DNA of 7,830 nt from an uncultured Marinilabiliaceae bacterium (GCA_905235955.1 CAJONN010000088.1:1-7830); one strand, 5' to 3'. Counted from the first letter of the stretch, positions 1-6,552 are shown. Notes: a model not told the origin generated them from the letters alone. A program made the numbers and translations.

Positions 1-1
1 C

Positions 2-301
2 ACAAATGGCGACAAAGAGAATCATTTTCAGAATATGACGTGGGTGATTTTCAAGATGATGGGCTTTTATTCTCATACCGAATATCACACCTCTGATGGC
101 AGGATAGATTTGCTTGTGGAAACGCCACTCTATCGCTATGTCATTGAGTTCAAGCTCGATGGCTCGGCTGAAGAGGCTCTGAAACAAATCAAGGAGAAGG
201 ATTATCCGCTACAATTTTCGCTCGATGAGAAAAAGACGTTCCTTATTGGTGTAAATTTCTCTAAAAAGACACGTACGATAGAAAAATATTTTGTCGAATA
301 A
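2..301 (+). CDS. C-terminal fragment of a PD-(D/E)XK nuclease-like protein (AAA-ATPase-like/DUF1703 type), 5' end outside window
   Basis: The reading frame is open from position 2 to the TAA at 299-301, so the gene enters from the left and only its last 99 residues are seen. An in-frame ATG at 35 is unlikely to be the real start, because the codons before it continue the family-like sequence (TNGDKENHFQN). The fragment shows the PD-(D/E)XK nuclease core: GRIDLLVET supplies the acidic residue and VIEFKLDGS supplies the ExK motif, followed by a helix (EEALKQIKEKDY) and a final strand (FLIGVNFS). This pattern is typical of the C-terminal domain of proteins with an N-terminal AAA-ATPase-like domain, a family present in many copies in Bacteroidales genomes; its cellular role is not established. 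That the N-terminal domain exists here is inferred. The gene converges on the ABC exporter gene with 3 bases between the stop codons. Confidence 0.85.
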   Translation, partial: TNGDKENHFQNMTWVIFKMMGFYSHTEYHTSDGRIDLLVETPLYRYVIEFKLDGSAEEALKQIKEKDYPLQFSLDEKKTFLIGVNFSKKTRTIEKYFVE

Positions 302-304
302 ACA

Positions 305-2029
305 CTAACTCTCCATTTTTTTCATCATCTCATAAAACAAGCCTTTGTGGCTCATAAGTTCATCGTAAGTGCCTAAGTCGGTTATCGTATTGTTGTCGAC
401 AACCATAATTTTGTTGGCAATGCGAATTGACGACATACGGTGGCTCACGATAATAGCTGTTCGGCCGTGTGTGATGGCATTGAAGTTATCTTTGATAGCA
501 GCTTCGGTGAAGGCATCGAGCGAACTTGTAGGTTCGTCCATCACTATAATATCAGCATCAGTATAGAACGAGCGTGCCAATGCCACACGTTGCCATTGAC
601 CTTGACTGAGCATATTGCTCTCTGGGGTGAGTGTGCCAAGTTGTGTATCGTAGCCATATTTTAATTGCTCAAAGAGTTGGTCGATGCCAGCGTTGCGAGC
701 TGCTTGTTTTATAGGTGGCATACCTATGTTTTTGCTTAGTTCGCCAAATCGAATATTGTCGGTTGCCGAGGCGTTGTAGAGCATAAAATCTTGGAATATG
801 GCAGAAACTTTGCCACCTACATTCACCTCGCCACTACTGGGCTGATATAGTCGGCAGATGAGCTTTATTAGCGTACTTTTGCCACAGCCATTGCGCCCTA
901 CTATTGCCACCGTTTCTCCTTTTTCTATTCTGAACGAAACATTTTTTATAGTTGGTTTTGTGGCGTTGGGATAGGCAAATGATACATTGCTAAACGATAT
1001 TGTACCTGCCTCAACGTTTGTGTCTATTGCTGGTTCGGGAGGTATGGGCATATCAACAAAGTCGAAGAAGTTTTTCAGAAAAAGATTGGAGTCATATATA
1101 GCGGCAATGCGTTCGAGTAGATCTTGCGATATGCTATAGCTGCGCTGAAGTGCCATCAGATACATTGCCAACATGCCTACCGATAGTTGCAGACTCACTG
1201 CTTGCCACATTACAAAGCCAAATACAGCAACAAAGGCTACCGAAGCTACCAACTGCACCATAGCTTCACGCACTTCGCTACTTATCATTAGATGCAAGCG
1301 TTTGTGCCTCAAGACTGACAATGTAGAGATGTAGAGCGAGCGAAAATGAGCCGATAGGTTGAATAGTCGCATCTCTTTGGCAAATTCGCGCGAAGTGAGT
1401 ACACGATTGTAATACTGCGTTTTGCGCTCATCGATGGTTTGCTCTTGCTGCAAATGGTATTGTTTTCTCGAAAACAAAACTCGTACAACTACAATGGGCA
1501 ATCCGAGCAAAATAAGTACAATAGGTAATACCCAATGCACCGACATAAGTAGCAATGCCAACGATGCTATGGTAAGCGCCTCTTGCAACATACCAACAAC
1601 ATTGTAGAATACGCCAAGTGGCTTGGTCGACGACTCGGCTACTGCACGAAAAAATATGTTGTGGAAATGAGCATCGTCGAAATAGACGCACCCTATTTTG
1701 GCTGTTTGCTGATGAATAATGGCTGATATATTGTCGCTGAGGCAATAGCTATGTCGCTCTTTGACGATGGTATGCAGCGATGCAACTACTGACGAAGCCA
1801 CAAACAATCCGCCCATAAGCAACAAGCCACTCAATGCCTCGCTGAAGTCAAATTTATGAGCTATTACTTGCTGTGTTGTTATGTCGATGATGACCTTCAC
1901 CGCCCATAGTTGCGCAAGCGGAATAAGTCCGCGCACTACTACCAATATGGCATTGAGTGTGGTCCAAAACCAACTGCATTGCCATATCATTTTGAGAATG
2001 CGCAATATGTAGTATCGGCTACTTTTCAT
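305..2029 (-). CDS. ABC exporter, fused permease and ATPase, last gene of a PqqD/HprK-like/S26 cassette
   Basis: A 574-residue half-transporter expected to act as a homodimer in the inner membrane. Residues about 15-310 form the transmembrane domain with several hydrophobic segments (about 22-50, 65-88, 150-187, 258-292). The ATPase domain covers about 343-574: A-loop Tyr353, Walker A GRNGCGKST (378-386), Q-loop Gln413, signature LSQGQ (474-478), Walker B IIVMDEP (494-500, Asp498/Glu499), and switch His530. All catalytic residues are present. There is no N-terminal C39 peptidase domain, so leader cleavage would need a separate enzyme, which the gene just upstream could supply. The stretch between Walker A and the Q-loop is about 13 residues shorter than in MsbA-like exporters. 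The ATG at 2029 lies inside the end of the peptidase gene (11-base overlap), suggesting translational coupling. Export of a modified peptide is inferred from neighbours; a lipid or drug substrate cannot be excluded. Confidence 0.93.
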   Translation of the reverse strand: MKSSRYYILRILKMIWQCSWFWTTLNAILVVVRGLIPLAQLWAVKVIIDITTQQVIAHKFDFSEALSGLLLMGGLFVASSVVASLHTIVKERHSYCLSDNISAIIHQQTAKIGCVYFDDAHFHNIFFRAVAESSTKPLGVFYNVVGMLQEALTIASLALLLMSVHWVLPIVLILLGLPIVVVRVLFSRKQYHLQQEQTIDERKTQYYNRVLTSREFAKEMRLFNLSAHFRSLYISTLSVLRHKRLHLMISSEVREAMVQLVASVAFVAVFGFVMWQAVSLQLSVGMLAMYLMALQRSYSISQDLLERIAAIYDSNLFLKNFFDFVDMPIPPEPAIDTNVEAGTISFSNVSFAYPNATKPTIKNVSFRIEKGETVAIVGRNGCGKSTLIKLICRLYQPSSGEVNVGGKVSAIFQDFMLYNASATDNIRFGELSKNIGMPPIKQAARNAGIDQLFEQLKYGYDTQLGTLTPESNMLSQGQWQRVALARSFYTDADIIVMDEPTSSLDAFTEAAIKDNFNAITHGRTAIIVSHRMSSIRIANKIMVVDNNTITDLGTYDELMSHKGLFYEMMKKMES

Positions 2030-2477
2030 TTTTTATTATTCCTCTCAAAACAAGTATTTCTGACACTATTATTGCTAAAATATGATTGCCTATGTGGCTC
2101 ACGGGCGATGTAAGAAGTATAAGATGAGAGTACAACTGCCCTATTCTTCCGCTCACACTTAGTGTTTTGTTACCAATATGCACTTTGGTTACTATGCCAA
2201 CTATTTGCTTTGGCGCAACAATAGTGTCTGGTTTGAGACACGAATCGCCTTGCAATAATATATTTTCCTCTTTTATTTGCACAATGCGATGTGCAATGAG
2301 TTTACCATTGTTTGATATGTATACGGCAATGTCGCCACGTCTGAAGTTGTCACAAGGCTCGGTGTGCAAGCGCATACGAGGCCATAGCAAAGGTAACATA
2401 CTCACTCCGCCTGCACGCAACTCAACGGGTCGCCCAGCTTGTAGCAAGCCTACTATAACTTCATTGAGTTCTGCCAT
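2019..2477 (-). CDS. S24/S26-family (signal peptidase I-like, Ser/His type) peptidase
   Basis: A 152-residue protein with the signature of the S24/S26 serine peptidases. AGGVSMLPLL places the nucleophile at Ser26. RRGDIAVYI (47-54) and LIAHRIVQ (60-67) put His63 where the eukaryotic/archaeal Sec11 and SipW-type enzymes have a general-base His instead of the bacterial Lys. QGDSCLKPD (77-84) matches the later acidic motif of that group (Asp78, Asp84). There is no N-terminal membrane anchor or signal peptide, so the active site is probably cytoplasmic or at the membrane face; residues about 114-147 are hydrophobic and could attach it to the membrane. The gene starts 14 bases after the kinase-like gene and overlaps the exporter gene by 11 bases. 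A role as leader peptidase for an exported peptide is inferred; no substrate is visible. The ATG at 2477 gives the motif a short natural N-terminus. Confidence 0.85.
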   Translation of the reverse strand: MAELNEVIVGLLQAGRPVELRAGGVSMLPLLWPRMRLHTEPCDNFRRGDIAVYISNNGKLIAHRIVQIKEENILLQGDSCLKPDTIVAPKQIVGIVTKVHIGNKTLSVSGRIGQLYSHLILLTSPVSHIGNHILAIIVSEILVLRGIIKNEK

Positions 2478-2491
2478 TGCTACAATGTTTT

Positions 2492-3382
2492 TTATAGGTT
2501 GAGGTTACGCACAATGCTTACTATCTCATTATCAGGCTTAAAGCCCAATTCAAATATAGGTATTTTTTGTGCTACCAAACTTACGTTGCTGATGTGCTCT
2601 ATTGCTGCTATCTCTGACGATGGCTGCGATATGGTGTTGGCGGATAGCTTCAGTGTTGCTTTGGCACCGCTAATTGGGCGTATAAAGTTTGTTTCTGATT
2701 GGCTTATCAAGAATATGCCTCGCAATTGAGCACTACGTTGTTGGTCAATGTAGTAAGGCATTGGGATGTTGAAGGCGGTGATGTGCTCCATGTCAGTGCG
2801 AATGGCAATCATATCGTCATTGACTATGGTGCTACCTTCGCCTTGCCAAATGCGTGCCATGGTCGATTTGCCTGTGCCAGATACTGCCGTGAAGAGATAG
2901 CCTTTGCCATTGTCAATTACTACCGATGAGTGTATCAAAAACGATTTTTTACACTTTAGCAATCTGGATATCAAAATGTTGCAAAGCGGATAGATATATG
3001 GGTCGATGCTTGCTGATTGCTTGTTGCGACATACAACTTCAAGTACTCCATTGTTGCTGTCATACGTTAGGCGAATCCATTCAAATGGAATAACTTCAGT
3101 AAAATAATCTATTGCTATATACTCTTTGCCATCGGGCAACGTACCAACTTCCCATCTGTGACTTGGCATCTCGGTGCCTCGGCAATCGCCCACAAAGGTG
3201 TTGGTGCAATTAGTATAGGCTGTAGGTATGTTCTGACGTGTTACAATCTCTATTTTTAGTGCTGAGTCAATGGCTTTTTCAGTAGCAAAGCCTCTGTAAT
3301 CTGACGGAGTGAGTTCGATATTTTCTTTTGTAAAAAAACAAAACTCTATCCCTGCTACTGAAATATTTACCGTTTTGCTCAT
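2492..3382 (-). CDS. HPr kinase-like P-loop protein (HprK-type C-terminal domain), putative peptide-tailoring kinase
   Basis: A 296-residue protein whose second half resembles the HPr kinase/phosphorylase fold. Residues 150-154 (IHSSV) lead into GYLFTAVSGTGKST, a Walker A loop at 166-174 with Ala instead of the usual first Gly. TIVNDDMIAI (185-194) carries the double Asp of the HprK-type catalytic/metal motif. LRGIFLI (220-226) and IFELGFKPD (276-284) are further landmarks of this HprK-like subfamily. Residues 1-140 are a poorly recognised alpha/beta N-terminal region, not the classical HprK N-terminal domain. True HprK regulates the PTS phosphocarrier HPr, but no PTS gene is nearby, and placement between pqqD-like and peptidase genes points to a peptide-tailoring role, as for the HprK-like kinases of paeninodin-type lasso peptide loci. 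That function is inferred. Spacing is 18 bases from the upstream gene and 14 from the downstream gene. No clear ribosome binding site is seen. Confidence 0.8.
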   Translation of the reverse strand: MSKTVNISVAGIEFCFFTKENIELTPSDYRGFATEKAIDSALKIEIVTRQNIPTAYTNCTNTFVGDCRGTEMPSHRWEVGTLPDGKEYIAIDYFTEVIPFEWIRLTYDSNNGVLEVVCRNKQSASIDPYIYPLCNILISRLLKCKKSFLIHSSVVIDNGKGYLFTAVSGTGKSTMARIWQGEGSTIVNDDMIAIRTDMEHITAFNIPMPYYIDQQRSAQLRGIFLISQSETNFIRPISGAKATLKLSANTISQPSSEIAAIEHISNVSLVAQKIPIFELGFKPDNEIVSIVRNLNL

Positions 3383-3400
3383 ATTGCTACTATCAGTATG

Positions 3401-3691
3401 TTAATTGTCGGCAACAAAGAATCCTCTGTTTACTATATCTTGCACATACTCAGCCACATCAGCATGTGCTGTAGCTTGGTCGACATCGTATGTAGCAACA
3501 ATAGCTTGCACTATTTCAGCAATACTCTTGCCTTGCGTCAAATGACTGATGATAAATGCACCAGTTTCGTTTATCACAAACAGATTGTTTAGTGCGTCAA
3601 CCGACTGACTTACAGGCAATATCACCTTTTCACCAGCTACCTCGCTGATGGTAAAGTTGTTAGTGGCTTTGTATCGCTGATTTTCGTTCAT
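3401..3691 (-). CDS. PqqD-family protein (RiPP recognition element-like)
   Basis: A 96-residue protein with the PqqD winged-helix pattern: an N-terminal beta region (about 8-42, including VILPV and FVINETGAFI), then the helical half with LTQGKSIAEIVQAIVATYDV (51-70) and a final helix plus turn (DVAEYVQDIVNRGFFV, 78-93). PqqD-like proteins bind the leader of a ribosomally made peptide and present it to modifying enzymes. Standalone copies of this type sit next to HprK-like kinase and ABC transporter genes in several peptide loci. The gene starts 6 bases after the tsaD stop, so it is almost certainly co-transcribed with tsaD and probably depends on translational reinitiation, as no Shine-Dalgarno site is seen. 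No small precursor-like ORF fits in the spacers on either side. The family assignment is firm; leader binding in this organism is inferred. Confidence 0.85.
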   Translation of the reverse strand: MNENQRYKATNNFTISEVAGEKVILPVSQSVDALNNLFVINETGAFIISHLTQGKSIAEIVQAIVATYDVDQATAHADVAEYVQDIVNRGFFVADN

Positions 3692-3697
3692 AGTTGT

Positions 3698-4711
3698 TCA
3701 GATTATGGTGCGAGAATAAGGTGCTACTGTTTGGTCGCAAAAGATGCCTTTGTTGTATTTGCGATATCCGGCCGATGCTACCATAGCGGCATTGTCGGTG
3801 GTAAATGCAAATTTTGGCACAAATACAGTCCAGCCACGCTTGGTGTGTAGCTCTTCAAATGCTGCTCTAAGCCCTGAGTTGGCCGAGACGCCACCAGCTA
3901 ATGCTATCTGCGTTATTTTTAGGTCTTTAGCTGCTTTGATGAGTTTACTCATCAATATGTCAATAACTGTTTTTTGTAGCGACGCACAAAGGTCGGCTTT
4001 GCTTTTTTCTATAAAGTCAGGGTCTTCTTTTAGCTTGTCACGCAAGGTGTAGAGGAACGATGTTTTCAGTCCGCTAAAGCTATAGTCGTAGTTTTTGATG
4101 TTTGGTTTGGCAAACTGAAATGCATCGGGGTTGCCCTCTTTGGCAAGTTTGTCGATGACCGGACCGCCCGGATAGCCTAAGCCCATCACTTTGGCGCATT
4201 TGTCGAATGCTTCGCCTGCTGCGTCGTCGATGGTCTGACCAATAATTTGCATATCGGTGTAGTCTTTCACGAGCAATATTTGACTATTTCCGCCTGAAAC
4301 GAGTAGGCACAAGAATGGAAATTGTGGCTGTTGTTTGCCATCTTCTACAATAAAATGAGCTGATACGTGTGCTTGCAAGTGGTTTACTTCTACCATTTTG
4401 AGGTTGCCAGCCAGTGCCAATCCTTTGGCAAACGATGTACCTACGAGCAGCGAACCCATAAGTCCCGGACCGCGAGTGAATGCTACTGCAGCAAGGTCTG
4501 ACACTGCAACACCAGCATCGGTAAGTGCTTTGTGCACAACAGGTATGATGTTTTGCTGATGTGCTCTTGAAGCGAGTTCGGGCACTACGCCACCATACGC
4601 CATGTGTACGGCTTGCGAGGCTATCACGTTAGAGAGCACTTTGCCATCGTCTAATACAGCTGCTGATGTGTCGTCACACGAACTCTCTATTCCCAAAATT
4701 ATTGTTCCCAT
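3698..4711 (-). CDS. tsaD: tRNA N6-adenosine threonylcarbamoyltransferase TsaD
   Basis: TsaD (formerly Gcp/YgjD) works in the cytoplasm with TsaB and TsaE to transfer the threonylcarbamoyl group from threonylcarbamoyl-AMP to A37 of ANN-decoding tRNAs, making t6A. The 337-residue product has the usual family length. Visible landmarks are the N-terminal phosphate-binding strand ILGIESSCDDTS (5-16), metal ligands His111 and His115 in VNHLQAHV, the nucleotide loop LVSGGNSQ (137-144), GQTIDDAAGEAFDK (158-171), GLGYPGGP (177-184), LAGGVSANSGLR (271-282) and the metal-binding Asp306 in FTTDNAAM. The ATG at 4711 is preferred over an upstream in-frame TTG at 4738: it begins directly before the conserved first strand, and the TTG lies inside the predicted promoter element. 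The first gene of the proposed five-gene unit, it starts about 17 bases after the predicted transcription start and is followed after 6 bases by the pqqD-like gene. Confidence 0.97.
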   Translation of the reverse strand: MGTIILGIESSCDDTSAAVLDDGKVLSNVIASQAVHMAYGGVVPELASRAHQQNIIPVVHKALTDAGVAVSDLAAVAFTRGPGLMGSLLVGTSFAKGLALAGNLKMVEVNHLQAHVSAHFIVEDGKQQPQFPFLCLLVSGGNSQILLVKDYTDMQIIGQTIDDAAGEAFDKCAKVMGLGYPGGPVIDKLAKEGNPDAFQFAKPNIKNYDYSFSGLKTSFLYTLRDKLKEDPDFIEKSKADLCASLQKTVIDILMSKLIKAAKDLKITQIALAGGVSANSGLRAAFEELHTKRGWTVFVPKFAFTTDNAAMVASAGYRKYNKGIFCDQTVAPYSRTII

Positions 4712-4735
4712 CTTTTTATCTAAGTCTATAACATA

Positions 4736-4743
4736 CAAAATTA
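4736..4743 (-). promoter_or_regulatory. Candidate Bacteroidetes -7 promoter element for the tsaD-pqqD-hprK-like-S26-ABC unit
   Basis: The minus strand reads TAATTTTG here, a full match to the Bacteroidetes sigma-ABfr -7 consensus TAnnTTTG. It lies 24 bases upstream of the tsaD ATG, which would give a short leader of about 17 bases. The expected TTTG at -33 is poor (TTAC at the standard spacing). One arm of a 6-base inverted repeat (ATTACA at 4740-4745, TGTAAT at 4762-4767) overlaps it. The leader has only an A-rich stretch (AGATAAAAAG) before the start codon, as is usual in this phylum. Confidence 0.5.
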
Positions 4744-4794
4744 CACTATATATATCTGAGCTGTAATATTTTTATGTTATTTAACAAAAAAAGT

Positions 4795-6465
4795 CTAATC
4801 GTACTCAAACGAGCTACCGCCCAAAAATTCGCGCAATATTGATGTTGGCGGAATGTTGTTATCTGGCATTACTTTGAAGTAGCTCAAGAATTTTATCAGT
4901 CGGCGAGCTTCAGCATATTCTGGTGAGTTGGGTGCAACCTCCATGAGCATTGGTTCGGCTTTGGTTTTGAGCACACATAGTTCGTAGAGGAGGTTGGAGT
5001 TGAACATTACATCGGCTTCTTCTTGGTTGGGATAGATGTAGCGGTCTTCGCCTCGGCGTACACTTGCCCAGCGTGCCAATGTGTCTTGAGCTGAATATCC
5101 ACGTGTCTGATAGTCGCGCACTATGCGGCGTATCAGTCGGTTGTCAGTGGTGGTGATGCGTGTATTAGCATCTAAGTTGATGCCCGATAGTGGTGCAGCG
5201 TAGATGCGAAATTTTACCTCTGGCGGTATCTGTGCTGTCACCTCTGGCGTAAGTCCGTGCGTACCTTCTATTACCAGCATGTCGCCTTCGTGCATTTGCA
5301 TTTTTTGTCCGTCGTAGTAGCGCGAGCCTGTTTTGAAGTTAAATTTAGGTATCTCTATCTCTTCGCCTTTGGTGAGTGCCAAGATGTTTTGGTTGAAAAG
5401 TTCAATGTCTATGGCTTCTACTGCTTCAAAGTCGTAGTCGCCATTTTCATCGCGAGGGGTAAATTCGCGATTGACAAAGTAGTTGTCGATGGAGAGTGTT
5501 ACGGGGCGAATGCCATTTACTACCAGCTGCACACCAAGTCGCTTACTGAATGTTGTTTTTCCGCTGCTCGACGGACCGCTTATCAGCACTACTTTTACTT
5601 TGTCGCGGCGTGCGGCAATCATATCGGCTATTTGGCTTATCTTTTTTTCGTGCAGTGCCTCAGCTACTTGTATTATTGTGTTGCTATAGCCATTGTCTAC
5701 AGCTTTGTTGATGTCGCTTAGGTAGCGCACGTGCATTAGGTTGAGCCACGAGTCGAATTCTTGGAAGACGCTAAACATTTTGTCTTGCTTCACCATCGAG
5801 CCAACGTTTTCTGGGTTGGTAGTGCATGGCAAGCGTAGGAGCATTCCGTTGAAGTATGGCACTAAATCCCAAACATCAACGATGCTAGTATTGGGCACAA
5901 GGTCGCCAAAGAGCGAAGCTGCTTCGCCATCGAGCCAATGAATGGTGCTATATATGTCGCCATGTTGCTGCAAGAGCAAACCTGTAGCTTTATCAGAGCT
6001 AAGTAGTTTTACGGCTTCAGAGGTTTCTATCTCTTCACGTATTATGGGCAATTTTGCTCTGAGTATATCGTTCATACATTTTTTTATTGCCTCTACGTCG
6101 ATGTTTTCTACAATAGTATTGTCTGTATGACGCAATTCGCAAAATATGCCTCTCGACACTGAGTGGGTGATTTTGAGCTTTGTATTGGGCAATGTTCGGC
6201 GCACTGCTATTATAAGCATTAGCTCCAAACTGCGTATGTACATGCGCCTACCTTCAGGGTGAGTGATGTCAAAAAAGAGAATTTTTTTGGGCTGAAAAAC
6301 TTTGTAGGTCAGACCTGCATTTTTGTTGTTTACTTGTGCACCAAGTACTGAATATTTTAGTTTGATGTTGAGTTGTGTAGCTATGTCTGATAGCGATGCC
6401 CCCATTTCTACTTCATGCGTTTTACCTGTGTTGACGCAAAATATCTTTACTATATGATTTGTCAT
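4795..6465 (-). CDS. TGS-domain nucleoside (uridine-type) kinase
   Basis: A 556-residue three-part protein. Residues 5-65 form a TGS domain (VKIFCVNTGKTHEVE). Residues about 70-245 resemble the threonyl/alanyl-tRNA synthetase second additional domain, with the HSVSRGIFCEL segment (101-111). Residues about 288-556 form a uridine kinase/phosphoribulokinase-type P-loop domain: Walker A GPSSSGKT (297-304), DNYF (327-330) at the uridine kinase substrate loop, DYDFEAVEAID (343-353), PKFNFKTGSR (373-382), Walker B-like MLVIEGTH (396-403), and RRIVRDYQTRG (446-456). It probably phosphorylates a nucleoside in pyrimidine salvage; exact specificity cannot be read. This domain order is well known in Bacteroidetes and some other bacteria. 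The ATG at 6465 begins just before the TGS strand; a longer frame back to a TTG at 6573 adds 36 basic, non-conserved residues and was rejected. It lies 83 bases upstream of tsaD, same strand, and probably has its own promoter. Confidence 0.93.
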   Translation of the reverse strand: MTNHIVKIFCVNTGKTHEVEMGASLSDIATQLNIKLKYSVLGAQVNNKNAGLTYKVFQPKKILFFDITHPEGRRMYIRSLELMLIIAVRRTLPNTKLKITHSVSRGIFCELRHTDNTIVENIDVEAIKKCMNDILRAKLPIIREEIETSEAVKLLSSDKATGLLLQQHGDIYSTIHWLDGEAASLFGDLVPNTSIVDVWDLVPYFNGMLLRLPCTTNPENVGSMVKQDKMFSVFQEFDSWLNLMHVRYLSDINKAVDNGYSNTIIQVAEALHEKKISQIADMIAARRDKVKVVLISGPSSSGKTTFSKRLGVQLVVNGIRPVTLSIDNYFVNREFTPRDENGDYDFEAVEAIDIELFNQNILALTKGEEIEIPKFNFKTGSRYYDGQKMQMHEGDMLVIEGTHGLTPEVTAQIPPEVKFRIYAAPLSGINLDANTRITTTDNRLIRRIVRDYQTRGYSAQDTLARWASVRRGEDRYIYPNQEEADVMFNSNLLYELCVLKTKAEPMLMEVAPNSPEYAEARRLIKFLSYFKVMPDNNIPPTSILREFLGGSSFEYD

Positions 6466-6543
6466 TGTCGTTTTTGTTTTTTTTGAAGGATATAATTTTT
6501 TTTTGATTGGTACGAATAAATTCAAATAAGTTTTCACTATTCG

Positions 6544-6552
6544 CAAAAAATA
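6544..6552 (-). promoter_or_regulatory. Weak promoter candidate for the nucleoside kinase gene
   Basis: The minus strand reads TATTTTTTG, which is the TAnnTTTG -7 consensus with one extra T. A TTG lies 18 bases upstream, near the expected -33 position. It sits in the 170-base spacer between the LacI-family gene and the nucleoside kinase gene and would give a leader of roughly 70 bases. The match is imperfect and the region is T-rich, so a chance match is quite possible. Nothing else is recognised in this spacer. Confidence 0.25.

Larger units (their letters stand above)
305..4711 (-). other. Proposed transcription unit: tsaD, pqqD-like, HprK-like kinase, S26-type peptidase, ABC exporter
   Basis: Five genes on the minus strand are spaced by 6, 18 and 14 bases and an 11-base overlap. 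No spacer is large enough for a terminator or an independent promoter. The only promoter-like element seen is ahead of tsaD. The first gene is a housekeeping tRNA modification gene; the following four make up a peptide-maturation and export-type cassette. Co-transcription is inferred from spacing alone. The spacers also leave no room for a precursor peptide gene. Confidence 0.75.

Noticed and set aside
1428..1745. Minus-strand open frame of 105 codons inside the ABC exporter gene
   Set aside because: It is in another frame of the same strand within the transmembrane domain and has no domain pattern; it was considered as a hidden precursor peptide but has no leader-like or core-like structure.
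2476..3390. Shared octamer GTAGCAAT just before the kinase-like start (3390-3383) and at the peptidase start (2483-2476)
   Set aside because: It is only 8 bases, does not resemble a ribosome binding site, and is absent before the pqqD-like and exporter genes; probably chance.
4712..4738. Longer tsaD with nine extra N-terminal residues from a TTG at 4738
   Set aside because: The TTG is part of the predicted -7 element, and the conserved first strand starts right after the ATG at 4711.
4768..4794. T-run and AT-only hairpin after the nucleoside kinase stop as a terminator
   Set aside because: The possible stem (GTTA/TAAC region) is 3-4 AT-rich pairs with a tiny loop, and the T-run comes before the stem rather than after it.
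5257..5721. Plus-strand open frame of 154 codons inside the nucleoside kinase gene
   Set aside because: It lies wholly antisense to conserved kinase motifs, and its translation, rich in Tyr, Phe and Cys, matches nothing; it is a shadow of the real gene. The same applies to the smaller plus-strand frames inside the exporter, peptidase, kinase-like and tsaD genes.
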